Shown here in pieces: positions 1-7,685 of a DNA stretch of 21,209 nt (the stretch's first letter is position 1; every line of letters starts with the position of its first letter). The stretch is taken from positions 1-21,209 of the forward strand of contig QHYF01000081.1 in NCBI GenBank assembly GCA_003224075.1, given 5' to 3'. The DNA comes from Acidobacteriota bacterium (GTDB lineage: Bacteria; Acidobacteriota; Terriglobia; Acidiferrales; UBA7541). The notes below the pieces were generated by a model that was not told the DNA's origin, searched no databases, and saw nothing but the letters and a program-made list of their open reading frames with translations. The position numbers and the translations under genes were made by a program.

Positions 1-175
1 TCATGAAGTATACGGCCAAGATCCACCAGAAGGCTTTGAGAATTCCGGCCAGCGAAAATTGAATCCCGCTTGCCTCGATCCGGTGAACCAGCTGAATGTA
101 TCCGCTGGAATGAAGGATCGCCGAGCCCAATAGCATGATGCATCCGAGTGAAGTCAGCCAGCGCACGGTTTTCAT
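1..175 (-). CDS. Small membrane protein, N-terminal part (cut by window edge)
   Basis: This reading frame starts at an ATG (complement of 173-175) and runs 58 codons off the left end without a stop. The protein begins MKTVRWLTSLGCIMLLGSAI, a charged N-terminus followed by a hydrophobic helix at about residues 5-21. A second hydrophobic stretch (about residues 42-58, rich in Trp, Phe and Leu) is cut by the edge. It therefore looks like a short multi-helix inner-membrane protein of unknown function. An in-frame TGA lies upstream and no better start is visible. The Shine-Dalgarno sequence is weak, which lowers confidence. A frame starting further upstream (complement of about 214) is also open but its translation is not protein-like. 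Confidence 0.55.
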   Translation of the reverse strand, partial: MKTVRWLTSLGCIMLLGSAILHSSGYIQLVHRIEASGIQFSLAGILKAFWWILAVYFM

Positions 176-329
176 GGTTATGTGCCGCAGCGGCCCGGTC
201 GGTGCCGGCGCTCATCCCTAATCCTATCAGGAAGTTTGGTCGAACAAGCTTCTCGCGCGGCATTGTAGTATTGCCTCGCGTAACCAAGAAGCTTTTCTTT
301 AACTTTTTCCGTTTATTGCGCCGAGTCGA

Positions 330-1172
330 CTAAGCGGCGAGTTGTTCGGTGAGCAGGTGGGCGGGGACTTTGCGGAGGTCCCAGACGATGCCGAGCCAGG
401 ACAAGACCTTCAGCGTGTAATACTCCCACCAGTAAAAGCCCTGGCGCGCCGAAGCCATGAAGTGATGGTGGTTGTTGTGCCAGCCTTCGCCGAGGGTGAG
501 CAAGGCGAGGAGCCAGTTGTTGCGGCTGGTATCCGTCGTCTCATAGCGGCGCGAACCGAAGAGGTGCGAGAGCGAATTGATGGTGAAGGTGTCGTGCCAC
601 AGCAGCACCGTGCTCAGGCAGAAGCCCCACACAAACAGGTGCCAGCCCCCGATCAGCCACAGCGCCACGGCCAGTGTGATGGGCGGAATCATGTGGTACT
701 TGTTCAGCCAGCGCAGCTCGGGGAACTTCGCGAAATCGCCGATGTAATCGAAGCGCGTGTCGTTGTATTTATCCGAAATAATCCAGCCCACGTGCGACCA
801 GAAAAATCCAAACAGCGTCGGCGAGTGCAAATCCAGTTCCTGGTCGGAAAAGCGATGATGGTGCCGGTGATGGGCCGCCCACCACAGCACGCCCTTCTGC
901 GAAGAAGACATGGCCATGAAAGCGATCACGAACTGAAAGACGCGGCTGGTCTTAAAAGAGCGGTGCGAAAAATAGCGGTGATAGCCCGCCGTGACGAAGA
1001 ACATGCGCACCACCAGCAACGCCGCGCACGTAACCAGGTAATACCAGTGAAACGGAATGAAAAAGATCAGCAGCGATGCAAGATGAATCAGTGCAAACGG
1101 CAAGGAGTGAAGAATGGAAATTCGCGAGCCATTCGGGAGCGGGATAGTCAGGTACCTGGGAACAGAAGCCAT
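330..1172 (-). CDS. Acyl-CoA / acyl-lipid delta-9 type fatty acid desaturase
   Basis: This 280-aa integral membrane di-iron desaturase would introduce a cis double bond into long-chain acyl groups, adjusting membrane fluidity. The three histidine boxes of the family are visible: HRYFSH at residues 65-70, HHRHHH at 101-106, and HNNHHH at 232-237. The family motif NSLSH at 199-203 supplies a further conserved His. Hydrophobic segments at about 25-60, 162-195 and 220-230 fit the usual topology, and the length matches bacterial stearoyl-CoA desaturase-like proteins. A GGAGG Shine-Dalgarno (complement of 1183-1187) sits 10 nt before the ATG and fixes the start. Neighbours are unrelated, so it is probably transcribed alone. 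Whether the substrate is acyl-CoA or a lipid-bound acyl chain cannot be read from the sequence. Confidence 0.95.
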   Translation of the reverse strand: MASVPRYLTIPLPNGSRISILHSLPFALIHLASLLIFFIPFHWYYLVTCAALLVVRMFFVTAGYHRYFSHRSFKTSRVFQFVIAFMAMSSSQKGVLWWAAHHRHHHRFSDQELDLHSPTLFGFFWSHVGWIISDKYNDTRFDYIGDFAKFPELRWLNKYHMIPPITLAVALWLIGGWHLFVWGFCLSTVLLWHDTFTINSLSHLFGSRRYETTDTSRNNWLLALLTLGEGWHNNHHHFMASARQGFYWWEYYTLKVLSWLGIVWDLRKVPAHLLTEQLAA

Positions 1173-1496
1173 CCGGCAAATTCCTCCGCGTCCACGTCAG
1201 ACGCTTTTCGGTGTATCTTTCCGCGAGCGCAAGAGATCCTGCCGGAGCTTCGCGCTACGAATAATCATATTGTAGTGTACGGTTGCCTTGAGGAGCGGGT
1301 CAAGCGCAGCGAAGTACAGGTATGAGATGCCCGAAAGGACAGATCGGTTATGAAATGCTTCAGAGGAGCTGCGAGCTTCGTCGCAAGAGTTCTGAAGAGC
1401 CTCCCAGGAATTACGTCCAGCGAATATGCTATCGTCCCTGTGCGCTCAAGATTCCAGGAGCGTTGACTCCGATCCAGAATCGGAGCCCGGAGAAAA
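1173..1496. other. Divergent intergenic region, desaturase / cupredoxin-like gene
   Basis: This 324-nt spacer lies between two divergently transcribed genes and must hold both promoters. On the desaturase strand a TACAAT hexamer (complement of 1269-1274) and a TTGACC hexamer (complement of 1298-1303) are present, but they are 23 nt apart. That is too far for a standard sigma-70 promoter, so no call is made. Short open frames in the region have no protein-like character. Confidence 0.5.
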
Positions 1497-1772
1497 ATGG
1501 CTGAACGCCCCGTGCTCGTTGGACTCATCCCGCAAACCGTGGTGCTTGACCCCGGCGACCAGGTCTCCTGGATCTCCGACGCCGGCAACCTGCGCGTGGA
1601 ATTCGATGCGAATCGCTGTCCCTTTTCCTCGAATATCTTTCAGGCGCCGGCCGGCATTCGCCTGCTCAGCGGCCCGCCGCGCGCCGGCAGCAAGGCAGCC
1701 ACGTATAAATACCGGCTGTGGCTGAACGACCAACTCGTCGGCCACGGTGAAGTCATTCTGCGTGAAAAATAG
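1497..1772 (+). CDS. Small cupredoxin-like fold protein lacking copper ligands
   Basis: A 91-aa protein with no signal peptide or membrane helix. The segment VVLDPGDQVSWISD (residues 15-28) resembles the strand-turn-strand seen near the start of cupredoxin-like domains. The remainder (RVEFDANRCPFSSN at 33-46, then alternating polar/hydrophobic strands ending VGHGEVILREK) is consistent with a small beta sandwich. Only one His (83) and one Cys (41) are present, so a type-1 copper site is unlikely. Start: GGAG at 1489-1492 lies 4 nt and GGAG at 1482-1485 lies 11 nt before the ATG. It stands alone on the plus strand and converges with the helix-hairpin-helix gene. The function is unknown; the fold call is an inference from pattern alone. 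Confidence 0.7.
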   Translation: MAERPVLVGLIPQTVVLDPGDQVSWISDAGNLRVEFDANRCPFSSNIFQAPAGIRLLSGPPRAGSKAATYKYRLWLNDQLVGHGEVILREK

Positions 1773-1851
1773 AGTTCGGGAATCAAAACACTCGGCGGAG
1801 AAATTTGGAGGGGAGCGGCAACAAGATTCAAGAACAAGAAGTGCCACGCGA

Positions 1852-1882
1852 GAAAAATTTGCGAGGCGGCCCCGAAGCCGCC
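1852..1882 (-). terminator. Possible rho-independent terminator after the HhH gene
   Basis: On the minus strand a perfect 6-bp GC stem (GGCGGC, loop TTCGGG, GCCGCC; 1882-1865) follows the stop codon by about 20 nt. It is itself followed, after TCGCAAA, by a run of five T. The T-run starts 8 nt after the stem, further than in an ideal terminator. The element lies between two convergent genes, where a terminator is expected. Confidence 0.35.
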
Positions 1883-1901
1883 CCGCGCGGATGAACAACT
1901 T

Positions 1902-2264
1902 TTACTTTTTCGGCGCCGCCGCAGCAACGGTGGATTGTTTAGCGATGATCTTGTCCTTGATCTTGTCGTAGGTCGCTTGCGGGATGATCTTCTTGCGCAC
2001 GAGATCTGTCTTCATCTTGTACGGACGGCCGTCGATGATTCTCTGCGAGTAAGCTTTCCCGATCCCCGGCAGCACATCGAGCTGGTCTGCCGTTGCGCTG
2101 TTGATATCAACCAGGTCGGCGGACGCCGGAGCGGCTCGCTTTGACTTGGTCGTTGATTTTGCCGGAGTCGTGCTCTTCGTCGGCGTCTGCGCGATCGCTA
2201 TCGACGCTCCAAGAAATGCAACCAGTGCCGCCAACAGGGCCCCCGTGATTCGCTTCTTCATCAT
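1902..2264 (-). CDS. Exported helix-hairpin-helix (ComEA-like) protein
   Basis: A 120-aa protein with a Sec signal peptide (residues 1 to about 26, positive MMKKR then a hydrophobic core ending SIAIAQ). A Thr/Lys/Ser/Pro linker (27-48) precedes a helix-hairpin-helix DNA-binding module at about 51-108, containing VDINSATADQLDVLPGIGK. This is the signature seen in ComEA, which binds incoming double-stranded DNA in the periplasm during natural transformation. It lacks the N-terminal membrane anchor plus long linker of Gram-positive ComEA and resembles the short secreted proteins of Gram-negatives. The start chosen has AGGAGA 5 nt upstream; a longer frame beginning at 2288 has none. The gene lies 37 nt downstream of the low-complexity exported protein and is probably co-transcribed with it. 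Participation in DNA uptake is an inference. Confidence 0.85.
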   Translation of the reverse strand: MMKKRITGALLAALVAFLGASIAIAQTPTKSTTPAKSTTKSKRAAPASADLVDINSATADQLDVLPGIGKAYSQRIIDGRPYKMKTDLVRKKIIPQATYDKIKDKIIAKQSTVAAAAPKK

Positions 2265-2301
2265 GTTCTCTCCTTTTTTCAATACCAAAGAATCCAGCTT
2301 T

Positions 2302-2979
2302 CTAGTTTTTTCCCGCTCCGCGGTAGCCTGCCTTGATGGCGTCCGCTTCGGTCATGTACTTTCCTTGTTTTGTCTTCCCGTACCAGCGCGTGCCGGGCTT
2401 GTGGTATACGCCAGAATCCGTGTTCACCCACACCATGCCCGCGCTGTTCGCAGGCGGGGCCTGTTTCGCCGTGGCCGGCTTGGAAGCGAGGGTGGCACCG
2501 TTCGCTGAGCTGGATGGAGTTGCTGCTGCCGGAGCCGTCGCCGGTTTGCTGGATGGGGTAGTCGATGCTGCGGGTGTTGCGGCCGGCGTTGTGGCTGAAG
2601 CTTTCGCGCTTGTAGCGGCTGGAGCGGCCGGTGCGGTCGAGGCAGTGGACTTTTTGGAGTTCGAACGGGTTTTCTTTGGAGCGTTCGAATTCTCGGCGGC
2701 CGCCGTTCCCGCTGCGGCCGTTGCTGAGGGGTTCGAAGCGGCGGCGGTGTTCGATTTCCTAGAAGGCTTCTTTGCGGCCGTCGAGCTGTCCGCTGTTGCC
2801 GTCTTGTCTGCCGCATCTGTTTTCTTCGGCTTAGTCTTGCTCTTCGAAGATTTCGCGTTCGAATCGCTCTTGCTCTGATCACCGGTTTGTTGGGGCGCTT
2901 GTGCGCGTGCCGTCACGCTACCAGCAACGAGCAGCAGAGCCGCGAGCAGGGCCATATAAGCAGTCTTCATGCTTTTCAT
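2302..2979 (-). CDS. Exported low-complexity protein with a conserved C-terminal module
   Basis: A 225-aa protein in three parts: a signal peptide (1 to about 27, ending TARAQA), a roughly 150-residue linker made almost only of Ala, Ser, Thr, Pro, Lys and Asn (28-178), and an ordered tail at 181-222. The tail carries VWVNTDSGVYHKPGTRWYG and then KYMTEADAIKAGYR. It resembles the small Ada-like or nuclease-tail zinc module in outline (aromatic strand, YH, RWYG, and a helix ending AGYR). The cysteines of that module are absent, so metal binding is doubtful. GGAGG lies 11 nt before the ATG. The gene precedes the helix-hairpin-helix gene on the same strand and both share the signal-peptide-plus-basic-linker design. 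The function is not recognised; cell-surface display or nucleic-acid contact through the basic linker is only a guess. Confidence 0.85.
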   Translation of the reverse strand: MKSMKTAYMALLAALLLVAGSVTARAQAPQQTGDQSKSDSNAKSSKSKTKPKKTDAADKTATADSSTAAKKPSRKSNTAAASNPSATAAAGTAAAENSNAPKKTRSNSKKSTASTAPAAPAATSAKASATTPAATPAASTTPSSKPATAPAAATPSSSANGATLASKPATAKQAPPANSAGMVWVNTDSGVYHKPGTRWYGKTKQGKYMTEADAIKAGYRGAGKN

Positions 2980-3239
2980 TTCAGGTTATACCTCCGCCCG
3001 CGGCGGCCGAACCATCCTGCCTGGCATACTCGAGTCGAGGGCGTTGGGCGGGGGGCAGGTGGGTTCCGTTTGCTCGTCGCGGGTCTTCCTCGGTGGAATG
3101 GGCGCATGATGTCGGAGAACGAGAGGGAAGTCAAGCGAAGAAGAATTGCGAGAAAGGGACGAACGGACGATCAGTGAGCTGTACGGCCAGGGCCGCAACC
3201 AGGGTTGCGATTTGAACGGTGAATCGCAAGGGGCGAGGG

Positions 3240-3668
3240 TTAGTCGCCGACGGAGGCGGTGCGGGTGGATTCGACGGATTCGGCGAGACCCCGACGCATC
3301 GGACCCAAGACGAAAGCAGGCACTTCCCGCTCAGGAGCGAGCGAGATGTTGGCTGTTTTTTGGGGGAACTCGGAGCGGCGGTCCAGCAGCAGCCCGGCCT
3401 GTCTCAGGAACTCGGCTGAAAAACCCATGTCTTCGGCGCGGTCCACACCCCAGAACCACAATTTCTCTTCGTGTCGTTGGAGGAAATCCAGAGCCTCCTC
3501 CAGCTTCTTCATGGCGCGATCAAAGGACGCAGCCAGGAAAAAAACGCCCAAAGTCCAAGCATGGCGTGGATAGCGCACTTGGATTCGGACGCAGTATTTC
3601 CCGGACTGGTTTCTTTCAATGCTGCAGCGATAGCCATTGCGGACAGTTGTAGTTGTGCGGGCGGCCAT
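3240..3668 (-). CDS. Conserved-looking hypothetical protein, 142 aa
   Basis: A soluble protein with no signal peptide or membrane helix. The N-terminal part (residues 10-45) reads as beta strands with many Arg, Tyr and Val (IERNQSGKYCVRIQVRYPRH). It is followed by a predicted helix at about 49-75 (FDRAMKKLEEALDFLQRHEE), then a charged, Pro-containing C-terminus. AGGTGA 7 nt before the ATG gives a good ribosome site. Codon use is like the neighbouring genes. No family is recognised. It lies between two exported or envelope genes of the same orientation, but gaps of 260 and 215 nt argue against a tight operon. Confidence 0.65.
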   Translation of the reverse strand: MAARTTTTVRNGYRCSIERNQSGKYCVRIQVRYPRHAWTLGVFFLAASFDRAMKKLEEALDFLQRHEEKLWFWGVDRAEDMGFSAEFLRQAGLLLDRRSEFPQKTANISLAPEREVPAFVLGPMRRGLAESVESTRTASVGD

Positions 3669-3730
3669 GTGCGTTCACCTGTTCTGGAAATCTTGGCGCT
3701 GGGTGGCCATGATTGTGTCCACTCCGAATC

Positions 3731-3769
3731 CAGGGCCCCGGCCCCTGAACCCTGCCGCCGTTTGGCGGC
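3731..3769. repeat. Two GC-rich inverted repeats between PPIase and hypothetical gene
   Basis: CAGGG...CCCTG flanks a GC-rich loop (about 3732-3748). A few bases later comes a perfect 6-bp hairpin GCCGCC-GTTT-GGCGGC (3754-3769). No T-run follows on either strand, so these are not classical terminators. They could mark the 3' end of the PPIase transcript or the leader of the 142-aa protein. Confidence 0.4.
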
Positions 3770-3883
3770 GGCGTTTAGGTTGAATCCGGTCTTGCCGAAG
3801 ACCCAAATAGGGTAACGGGAAGAGGGTGGAAAGGCAAGAGGGCTCTCTATGCTTAATAAGTTGTTTATTTTGTGTTGTTTAGA

Positions 3884-5806
3884 CTAGCCCAAGCTACCGA
3901 ACGTCTTCAGTTTCTCCGGCATCAGCTTCAATTTGCCTTCTTGCTTCAGGCGATTCTCGAGGGCCGTCCGGAAGGCTTCGAAAGCCAGACTTCGCTTCGA
4001 CTGCAGGACTTCCTCAGTTAATTGCTTCTTCTGAGTTTCGAAATTCGCCTGATTGGGCTCTTCTTTTTCCGCCACGCGGTAGACCAGCCAGTGCTGTCCG
4101 AGGCTCAACGGAGCAGCCACGTCGCCAGGCTTGAGGTTGAAGGCGGCGCTGAGCTGCTTGCCGCTGGCGGCACCGGGGATCGAGCCGTTGCGCGCGAACG
4201 ACTCACTGGTTTTCGCCTCCAAGCCAAGGGCCTTGGCGGCAGCGTCGAATTTCTCACCGGATTTGGCGCGCTTGGCCAATTCTTCTGCCCTACTTCTCGC
4301 CAGTGCGACGGACTTTTCGCGCTTGAGATCGGTAAGGACGCGGTCGCGCACTTCATCCAGCGAGCCTTGGTGCGCCGGCTGGACATCTTTCAAGGAGAGA
4401 ACGACATAGCCGCGATCCGTTCGAACCGGAAGGCTCAATTCGCCAGTCCGCAAACGGAAGATGGCATCCTTGGTTTCTTGGGAATTACCCAGCTCTAGAA
4501 GCGGATCCGTGGCGCTGATGGCCCGCGTCTCGCCCACGGTCAGATGATGTTGCTTCGCAAGATCATCCAAGGAGATCTTGTTGGACTGGCGAATGGCCAC
4601 AGTCAACTGGTCAGCCGTCGCGCTGGCCTGCTTGTCGGCCAGCGAGAGCAGTAGCGGTGTTCGCAAGGATTCCCTCACCTCTTCGAACGACTTGGTGTGA
4701 GCCGTCTCCTTCTCCAGCACCTTGATGATATGGAAGCCGTACTGCGTATGAACCAGCTCGGAAATCTGGCCCGGGCTGAGGCTGAAGGCCGTCTTCTCAA
4801 ACTCCGGCACGGTCTGTTTCTGGACGATCCAGCCCAAGTCGCCGCCCTTATCCTTTGTTCCCGGGTCTTCGGAGTATTTTTTCGCTAAATCCTCGAACTT
4901 TGCACCCTGCCTGGCTTGTTTCAGGACATCCTCGGCCTTCTTCTTGACTTCTTCGACCTCGGCGTCGGTCTTTCCGACGGTCATGAAGAGAATGTGTTCG
5001 ACGTGCACGCGGTTGGGCACCTGATACTGCTGAATATTGGCCTGATACTGCAGCTTGAGCTGGTCATCGGTAATCGGGAGGCTCTGGCGGATCTGGTTGA
5101 CGTCCACAAGCGCGTAGCGCACCACGCGCCGTTCCGGTACCTGGTATTTGGCCTTGTTCTTCTCGTAGGCGGCGCGGATTTCCGCCTCGTCCGGTGAAAC
5201 CTTGGCTTCCAGATCTTCTGGCTTGATCAGCGCGTAATCCAGCTTCACCTTTTCATTTTTGTAGAGGAACTCATCCTGCAATTCCGCTGGCCCTACGCTG
5301 ATCCCGTCGGTCACCAGTTTACGGAATTTTTCTTCGAGCAAGCCTTGGCGGATGAGCTCCTCAAAGGCCGGAACAGTCAATTGGAACCGCTGCTGCACTT
5401 CGGCCGAATAGCGGTCCATGCCAACAAAAGTGCTCCCGTTGAAGGCGGTCGGGAGGAACTGGCGGATGCGATCGGCCCGCTCCTGGTCGGACACGGTGAT
5501 TCCCAGGCGCCTGGCCTCGTATTCGATCTCCTTTTGAAACACGAGTTGCTTCAGGATTTGCTGGGCGTAGAGGGCTTCAAGGGGCTTGGGCACCTGGTTG
5601 CGCTGCTCAATTTCGGCGAGCTGCTGGCGTACGTCCTGCAGGGTAACCGACTCATCCCCGACCTTCGCGACCGTATCCGTAGAGACCTCGCCAGTGGTTG
5701 GGGATTGCGGAACGAGGTAAAGCAGCATGCTGCCCCCCAAGACCACGACGAAGGCCCCTAGAAGGATGCGGTATCCACGTTTGCTTTTGTCGTTTGCTCC
5801 AGCCAT
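3884..5806 (-). CDS. Membrane-anchored parvulin-type peptidyl-prolyl isomerase (PpiD/SurA-like)
   Basis: A 640-aa envelope chaperone. A short basic cytoplasmic N-terminus is followed by one transmembrane helix (about 13-31, ILLGAFVVVLGGSMLLYLV), which puts the rest in the periplasm, as in PpiD. Residues 45-165 form a SurA_N-like chaperone region (AKVGDESVTLQDVRQQL opening). A parvulin rotamase domain spans about 264-366, from VHVEHILF through KYSEDPGTKDKGGDLGW to GQISELVHTQYGFHIIKVLE. A second, degenerate parvulin-like unit may occur at about 450-490 (ELSLPVRTDRGYVVLSLKDV). The family helps outer-membrane and secreted proteins fold. GGGAG lies 9 nt before the ATG. Length and architecture match PpiD (about 620 aa) better than SurA (about 430 aa). 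Confidence 0.93.
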   Translation of the reverse strand: MAGANDKSKRGYRILLGAFVVVLGGSMLLYLVPQSPTTGEVSTDTVAKVGDESVTLQDVRQQLAEIEQRNQVPKPLEALYAQQILKQLVFQKEIEYEARRLGITVSDQERADRIRQFLPTAFNGSTFVGMDRYSAEVQQRFQLTVPAFEELIRQGLLEEKFRKLVTDGISVGPAELQDEFLYKNEKVKLDYALIKPEDLEAKVSPDEAEIRAAYEKNKAKYQVPERRVVRYALVDVNQIRQSLPITDDQLKLQYQANIQQYQVPNRVHVEHILFMTVGKTDAEVEEVKKKAEDVLKQARQGAKFEDLAKKYSEDPGTKDKGGDLGWIVQKQTVPEFEKTAFSLSPGQISELVHTQYGFHIIKVLEKETAHTKSFEEVRESLRTPLLLSLADKQASATADQLTVAIRQSNKISLDDLAKQHHLTVGETRAISATDPLLELGNSQETKDAIFRLRTGELSLPVRTDRGYVVLSLKDVQPAHQGSLDEVRDRVLTDLKREKSVALARSRAEELAKRAKSGEKFDAAAKALGLEAKTSESFARNGSIPGAASGKQLSAAFNLKPGDVAAPLSLGQHWLVYRVAEKEEPNQANFETQKKQLTEEVLQSKRSLAFEAFRTALENRLKQEGKLKLMPEKLKTFGSLG

Positions 5807-6253
5807 CCGATGAATCTCCCGAGTTGGTAGACAACCTCAAGATTATAAGAGATAGGGGCACAGGCCTCAAATGCAATCCTCCTCTCCTGGCAAAGTTTGC
5901 GCTCTAACGATTTTTCACTCAGGGGGTCTCTCGGTATGACAATTCGAAAGAAAATCCACACAATCCGGACCCGGACGTAGCCGTGCGGTGTGGCGAGCAG
6001 ACGTACGACGAGATGATGGCGGGCTTCTTCGACGTCGCCGTACAGGCCTCGCTGGATAAGCAGCATTTTTTCATCAGAGCGAGGAACTAGCTGCGCGGTT
6101 AGTAAGGGACCTGCACGATAGGACAGGCGAAGTACAGTCAAAGGAAGTGCCCATCCGCTATTTGCAATTTGACTACGCGCCACTCCGCCAGTTAGGCGCG
6201 CGCAAATCGCTGTGTTAGATTGAAAAATTGGAGCTTGCAGAACGAGTGCACCG
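5807..6253. other. Intergenic region between divergent PPIase and FecR-protein genes
   Basis: A 447-nt spacer with lower GC than its flanks, holding the divergent promoters. A TTGACT hexamer at 6169-6174 on the plus strand is followed 17 nt later only by TTAGGC, a poor -10, so no promoter is called. A minus-strand open frame (6288-5758) crosses the whole region and overlaps both neighbours. Its middle section (about residues 70-120) has a somewhat protein-like, codon-biased appearance, but there is no ribosome site and no recognisable domain. A gene remnant is possible but not supported. Confidence 0.4.
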
Positions 6254-7546
6254 ATGACGACACAGGCACCCATCGACCCGAGACGCACACAGCCGCGCCA
6301 GAGGGTCCCGCACGTGGAAGTGTACTGGAAAGCGGTGACCTACAAGACGGTGATCGCCTACATCCTGCTGGCCGCGGCGATTCTATGCGGTGGCGTTCTG
6401 CTGGCGAAACCCGACCTGTATTCGGCGGCCGTGGCGAAGCTGAACAGCAAATTGAGCAACGTTACCCCGGAACCGGTGGACGCCGATCAGAACCATGCGA
6501 AATTCGTCAACCTCGACGGCAAAGTTCAGGTGAAAAAGGTGAACTCCGTCCAGTGGGTCGAAGCCGACTACCGCACTTCGCTCGACAGAGGCGATCTGGT
6601 CCAGACCGGATCCGACGGAGCCGCTCGCATCACCTTCGCCGACGGCACGACGTACACCGTCAAACCCGGCACGCTTGTCACCGTGGAAGAAAATTCCACG
6701 GACAACAGCAAGCCAACGAGCGTCGCGGTGCGCATTAATGTGGGCCAGGTAGACTTGGTAACGCCGACCTGGTCGCAACCGGATTCGAAGGCCGCGGTCA
6801 GCGTCGAGGATGCCACCGCACATGTGCGCTCGAACAGCCGCGCGGCGGTAAAGGCGGACCCGGAAAGGAAGTCCAGCGAGATCGTGGTCTCCAGCGGTAG
6901 CGCGCGTATCCAGCGTGGCGAAGAAAAAATTGACCTCGTCCTCGGGGAGAAGGTTACGATTCCCAAAGGCGGCGCGATCCAAAAATCGAATGTGCTGGCG
7001 CCCCCGGAACTCGTGGAGCCGCTGAATCTTGCTCCGATCATCGCGGAAAACCCGAGGACCTCGCCTGTGCGTTTTGAATGGAAGCCCGTTCCGGACGCCG
7101 TATCTTACACTCTGCGGGTCAGCACGACAGCGATGTTCACAAAAATTGTCAAGGAAGAGAAAGTTATAGGCACCAGCAAAGAAATTTCCGGCCTCGATGC
7201 CGGAGACTATTTCTGGAATGTCACCGCCGTTGACGCCAAGAAGCAAATCAGCGACGTGGGCGCACCTTTTAAGTTTTCGCTGGTGGCCCAGGGAAAGTCG
7301 CAGGAAATGATGCTGGAGATCACCGGTACGCAGCTGCATGGACGCGTCGCCGAGATCGTGGGGCGCACGGAGCCCGGCGCTGCGCTCATCATGAACGGCC
7401 AACCGGTGCCGAATATTGCGCCCGACGGAACCTTCCGGCACTTTACGGAGGCGCTCGATCCGGGGCAGCATACGATTGTCGTGATTGGACAGAATCGCCG
7501 CGGCGGCACGACGCAAAAGCACGTGTCCATCGTGGTTCCGAAGTAG
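6254..7546 (+). CDS. FecR-domain membrane protein
   Basis: A 430-aa protein. The cytoplasmic N-terminus is about 30 residues long and is followed by one transmembrane helix (31-51). A FecR-type beta domain covers roughly 81-170 (signature VQTGSDGAARITFADGTTYTV) and may continue as a second beta layer to about 237. A fibronectin-III-like segment lies at about 262-345 (VRFEWKPVPDAVSYTLRVS, then GDYFWNVTAVD). A C-terminal beta domain at about 350-430 resembles the Ig-like Glucodextran_B type (PGAALIMNGQPV, then PDGTFRHF). FecR domains occur both in iron-signalling anti-sigma partners and in many surface proteins; no sigma factor or TonB receptor is nearby, so a structural envelope role is more likely. 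The ATG has no good Shine-Dalgarno nearby (a GGAG lies 20 nt upstream), so the exact start is uncertain. It precedes mreB by 139 nt. Confidence 0.88.
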   Translation: MTTQAPIDPRRTQPRQRVPHVEVYWKAVTYKTVIAYILLAAAILCGGVLLAKPDLYSAAVAKLNSKLSNVTPEPVDADQNHAKFVNLDGKVQVKKVNSVQWVEADYRTSLDRGDLVQTGSDGAARITFADGTTYTVKPGTLVTVEENSTDNSKPTSVAVRINVGQVDLVTPTWSQPDSKAAVSVEDATAHVRSNSRAAVKADPERKSSEIVVSSGSARIQRGEEKIDLVLGEKVTIPKGGAIQKSNVLAPPELVEPLNLAPIIAENPRTSPVRFEWKPVPDAVSYTLRVSTTAMFTKIVKEEKVIGTSKEISGLDAGDYFWNVTAVDAKKQISDVGAPFKFSLVAQGKSQEMMLEITGTQLHGRVAEIVGRTEPGAALIMNGQPVPNIAPDGTFRHFTEALDPGQHTIVVIGQNRRGGTTQKHVSIVVPK

Positions 7547-7567
7547 GAGATCCGAAGAAAAGACCCA

Positions 7568-7581
7568 AGCGCCTTTGCGCT
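7568..7581 (+). repeat. Small hairpin just after the FecR-protein gene
   Basis: AGCGC-CTTT-GCGCT forms a 5-bp stem 21 nt after the stop codon. There is no following T-run, so termination is not indicated. Confidence 0.3.
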
Positions 7582-7603
7582 GGTCGTGATGTCCGGAGAC
7601 AAT
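7575..7603 (+). promoter_or_regulatory. Possible mreB promoter
   Basis: TTGCGC (7575-7580) and GACAAT (7598-7603) are separated by exactly 17 nt. They match the sigma-70 boxes at 3/6 and 4/6 positions. The predicted transcription start would fall at about 7610, immediately before the 11-bp hairpin at 7611-7635. The call is weak and depends mainly on spacing and position. Confidence 0.25.
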
Positions 7604-7610
7604 AGTGAGC

Positions 7611-7635
7611 GGGCTGACCGCGAAGCGGTCAGCCC
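7611..7635 (+). repeat. Perfect 11-bp hairpin in the mreB leader
   Basis: GGGCTGACCGC and its exact reverse complement GCGGTCAGCCC are separated by the 3-nt loop GAA. No T-run follows, so it is not a normal terminator. It lies 50 nt before the mreB start codon. It could protect the 5' end of the mRNA, control translation, or be one copy of a dispersed palindrome. Confidence 0.7.
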
Positions 7636-7685
7636 TGTTGCCGGCCGGGCAGCGGAGAGTCTTTCTCCGCGGGGGGATGTGGGGA

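Noticed and set aside
1269..1303. TTGACC and TACAAT boxes as the desaturase promoter
   Set aside because: They are separated by 23 nt, outside the range for a sigma-70 promoter.
342..1325. 327-aa plus-strand open frame opposite the desaturase
   Set aside because: It is antisense to a gene with three intact histidine boxes, and its translation is Arg/Gln/Val-rich without any domain.
2333..2878. 181-aa Ala/Val/Phe-rich plus-strand frame
   Set aside because: It is the reverse reading of the Ala/Ser/Thr/Lys low-complexity exported protein, which has a signal peptide and GGAGG site.
5758..6288. 176-aa minus-strand open frame between PPIase and FecR-protein genes
   Set aside because: It overlaps both neighbours' starts, lacks a ribosome site and has no recognisable domain. 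The middle has some coding-like bias, so a decayed gene cannot be excluded.
6383..7522. 379-aa minus-strand open frame opposite the FecR-domain gene
   Set aside because: It mirrors a well-supported gene; the translation is Arg/His-rich and shows no motif or ribosome site.
7611..7635. Hairpin considered as terminator of the FecR-protein gene
   Set aside because: The stem is ideal but it is followed by TGTTGCCGG, with no T-run.
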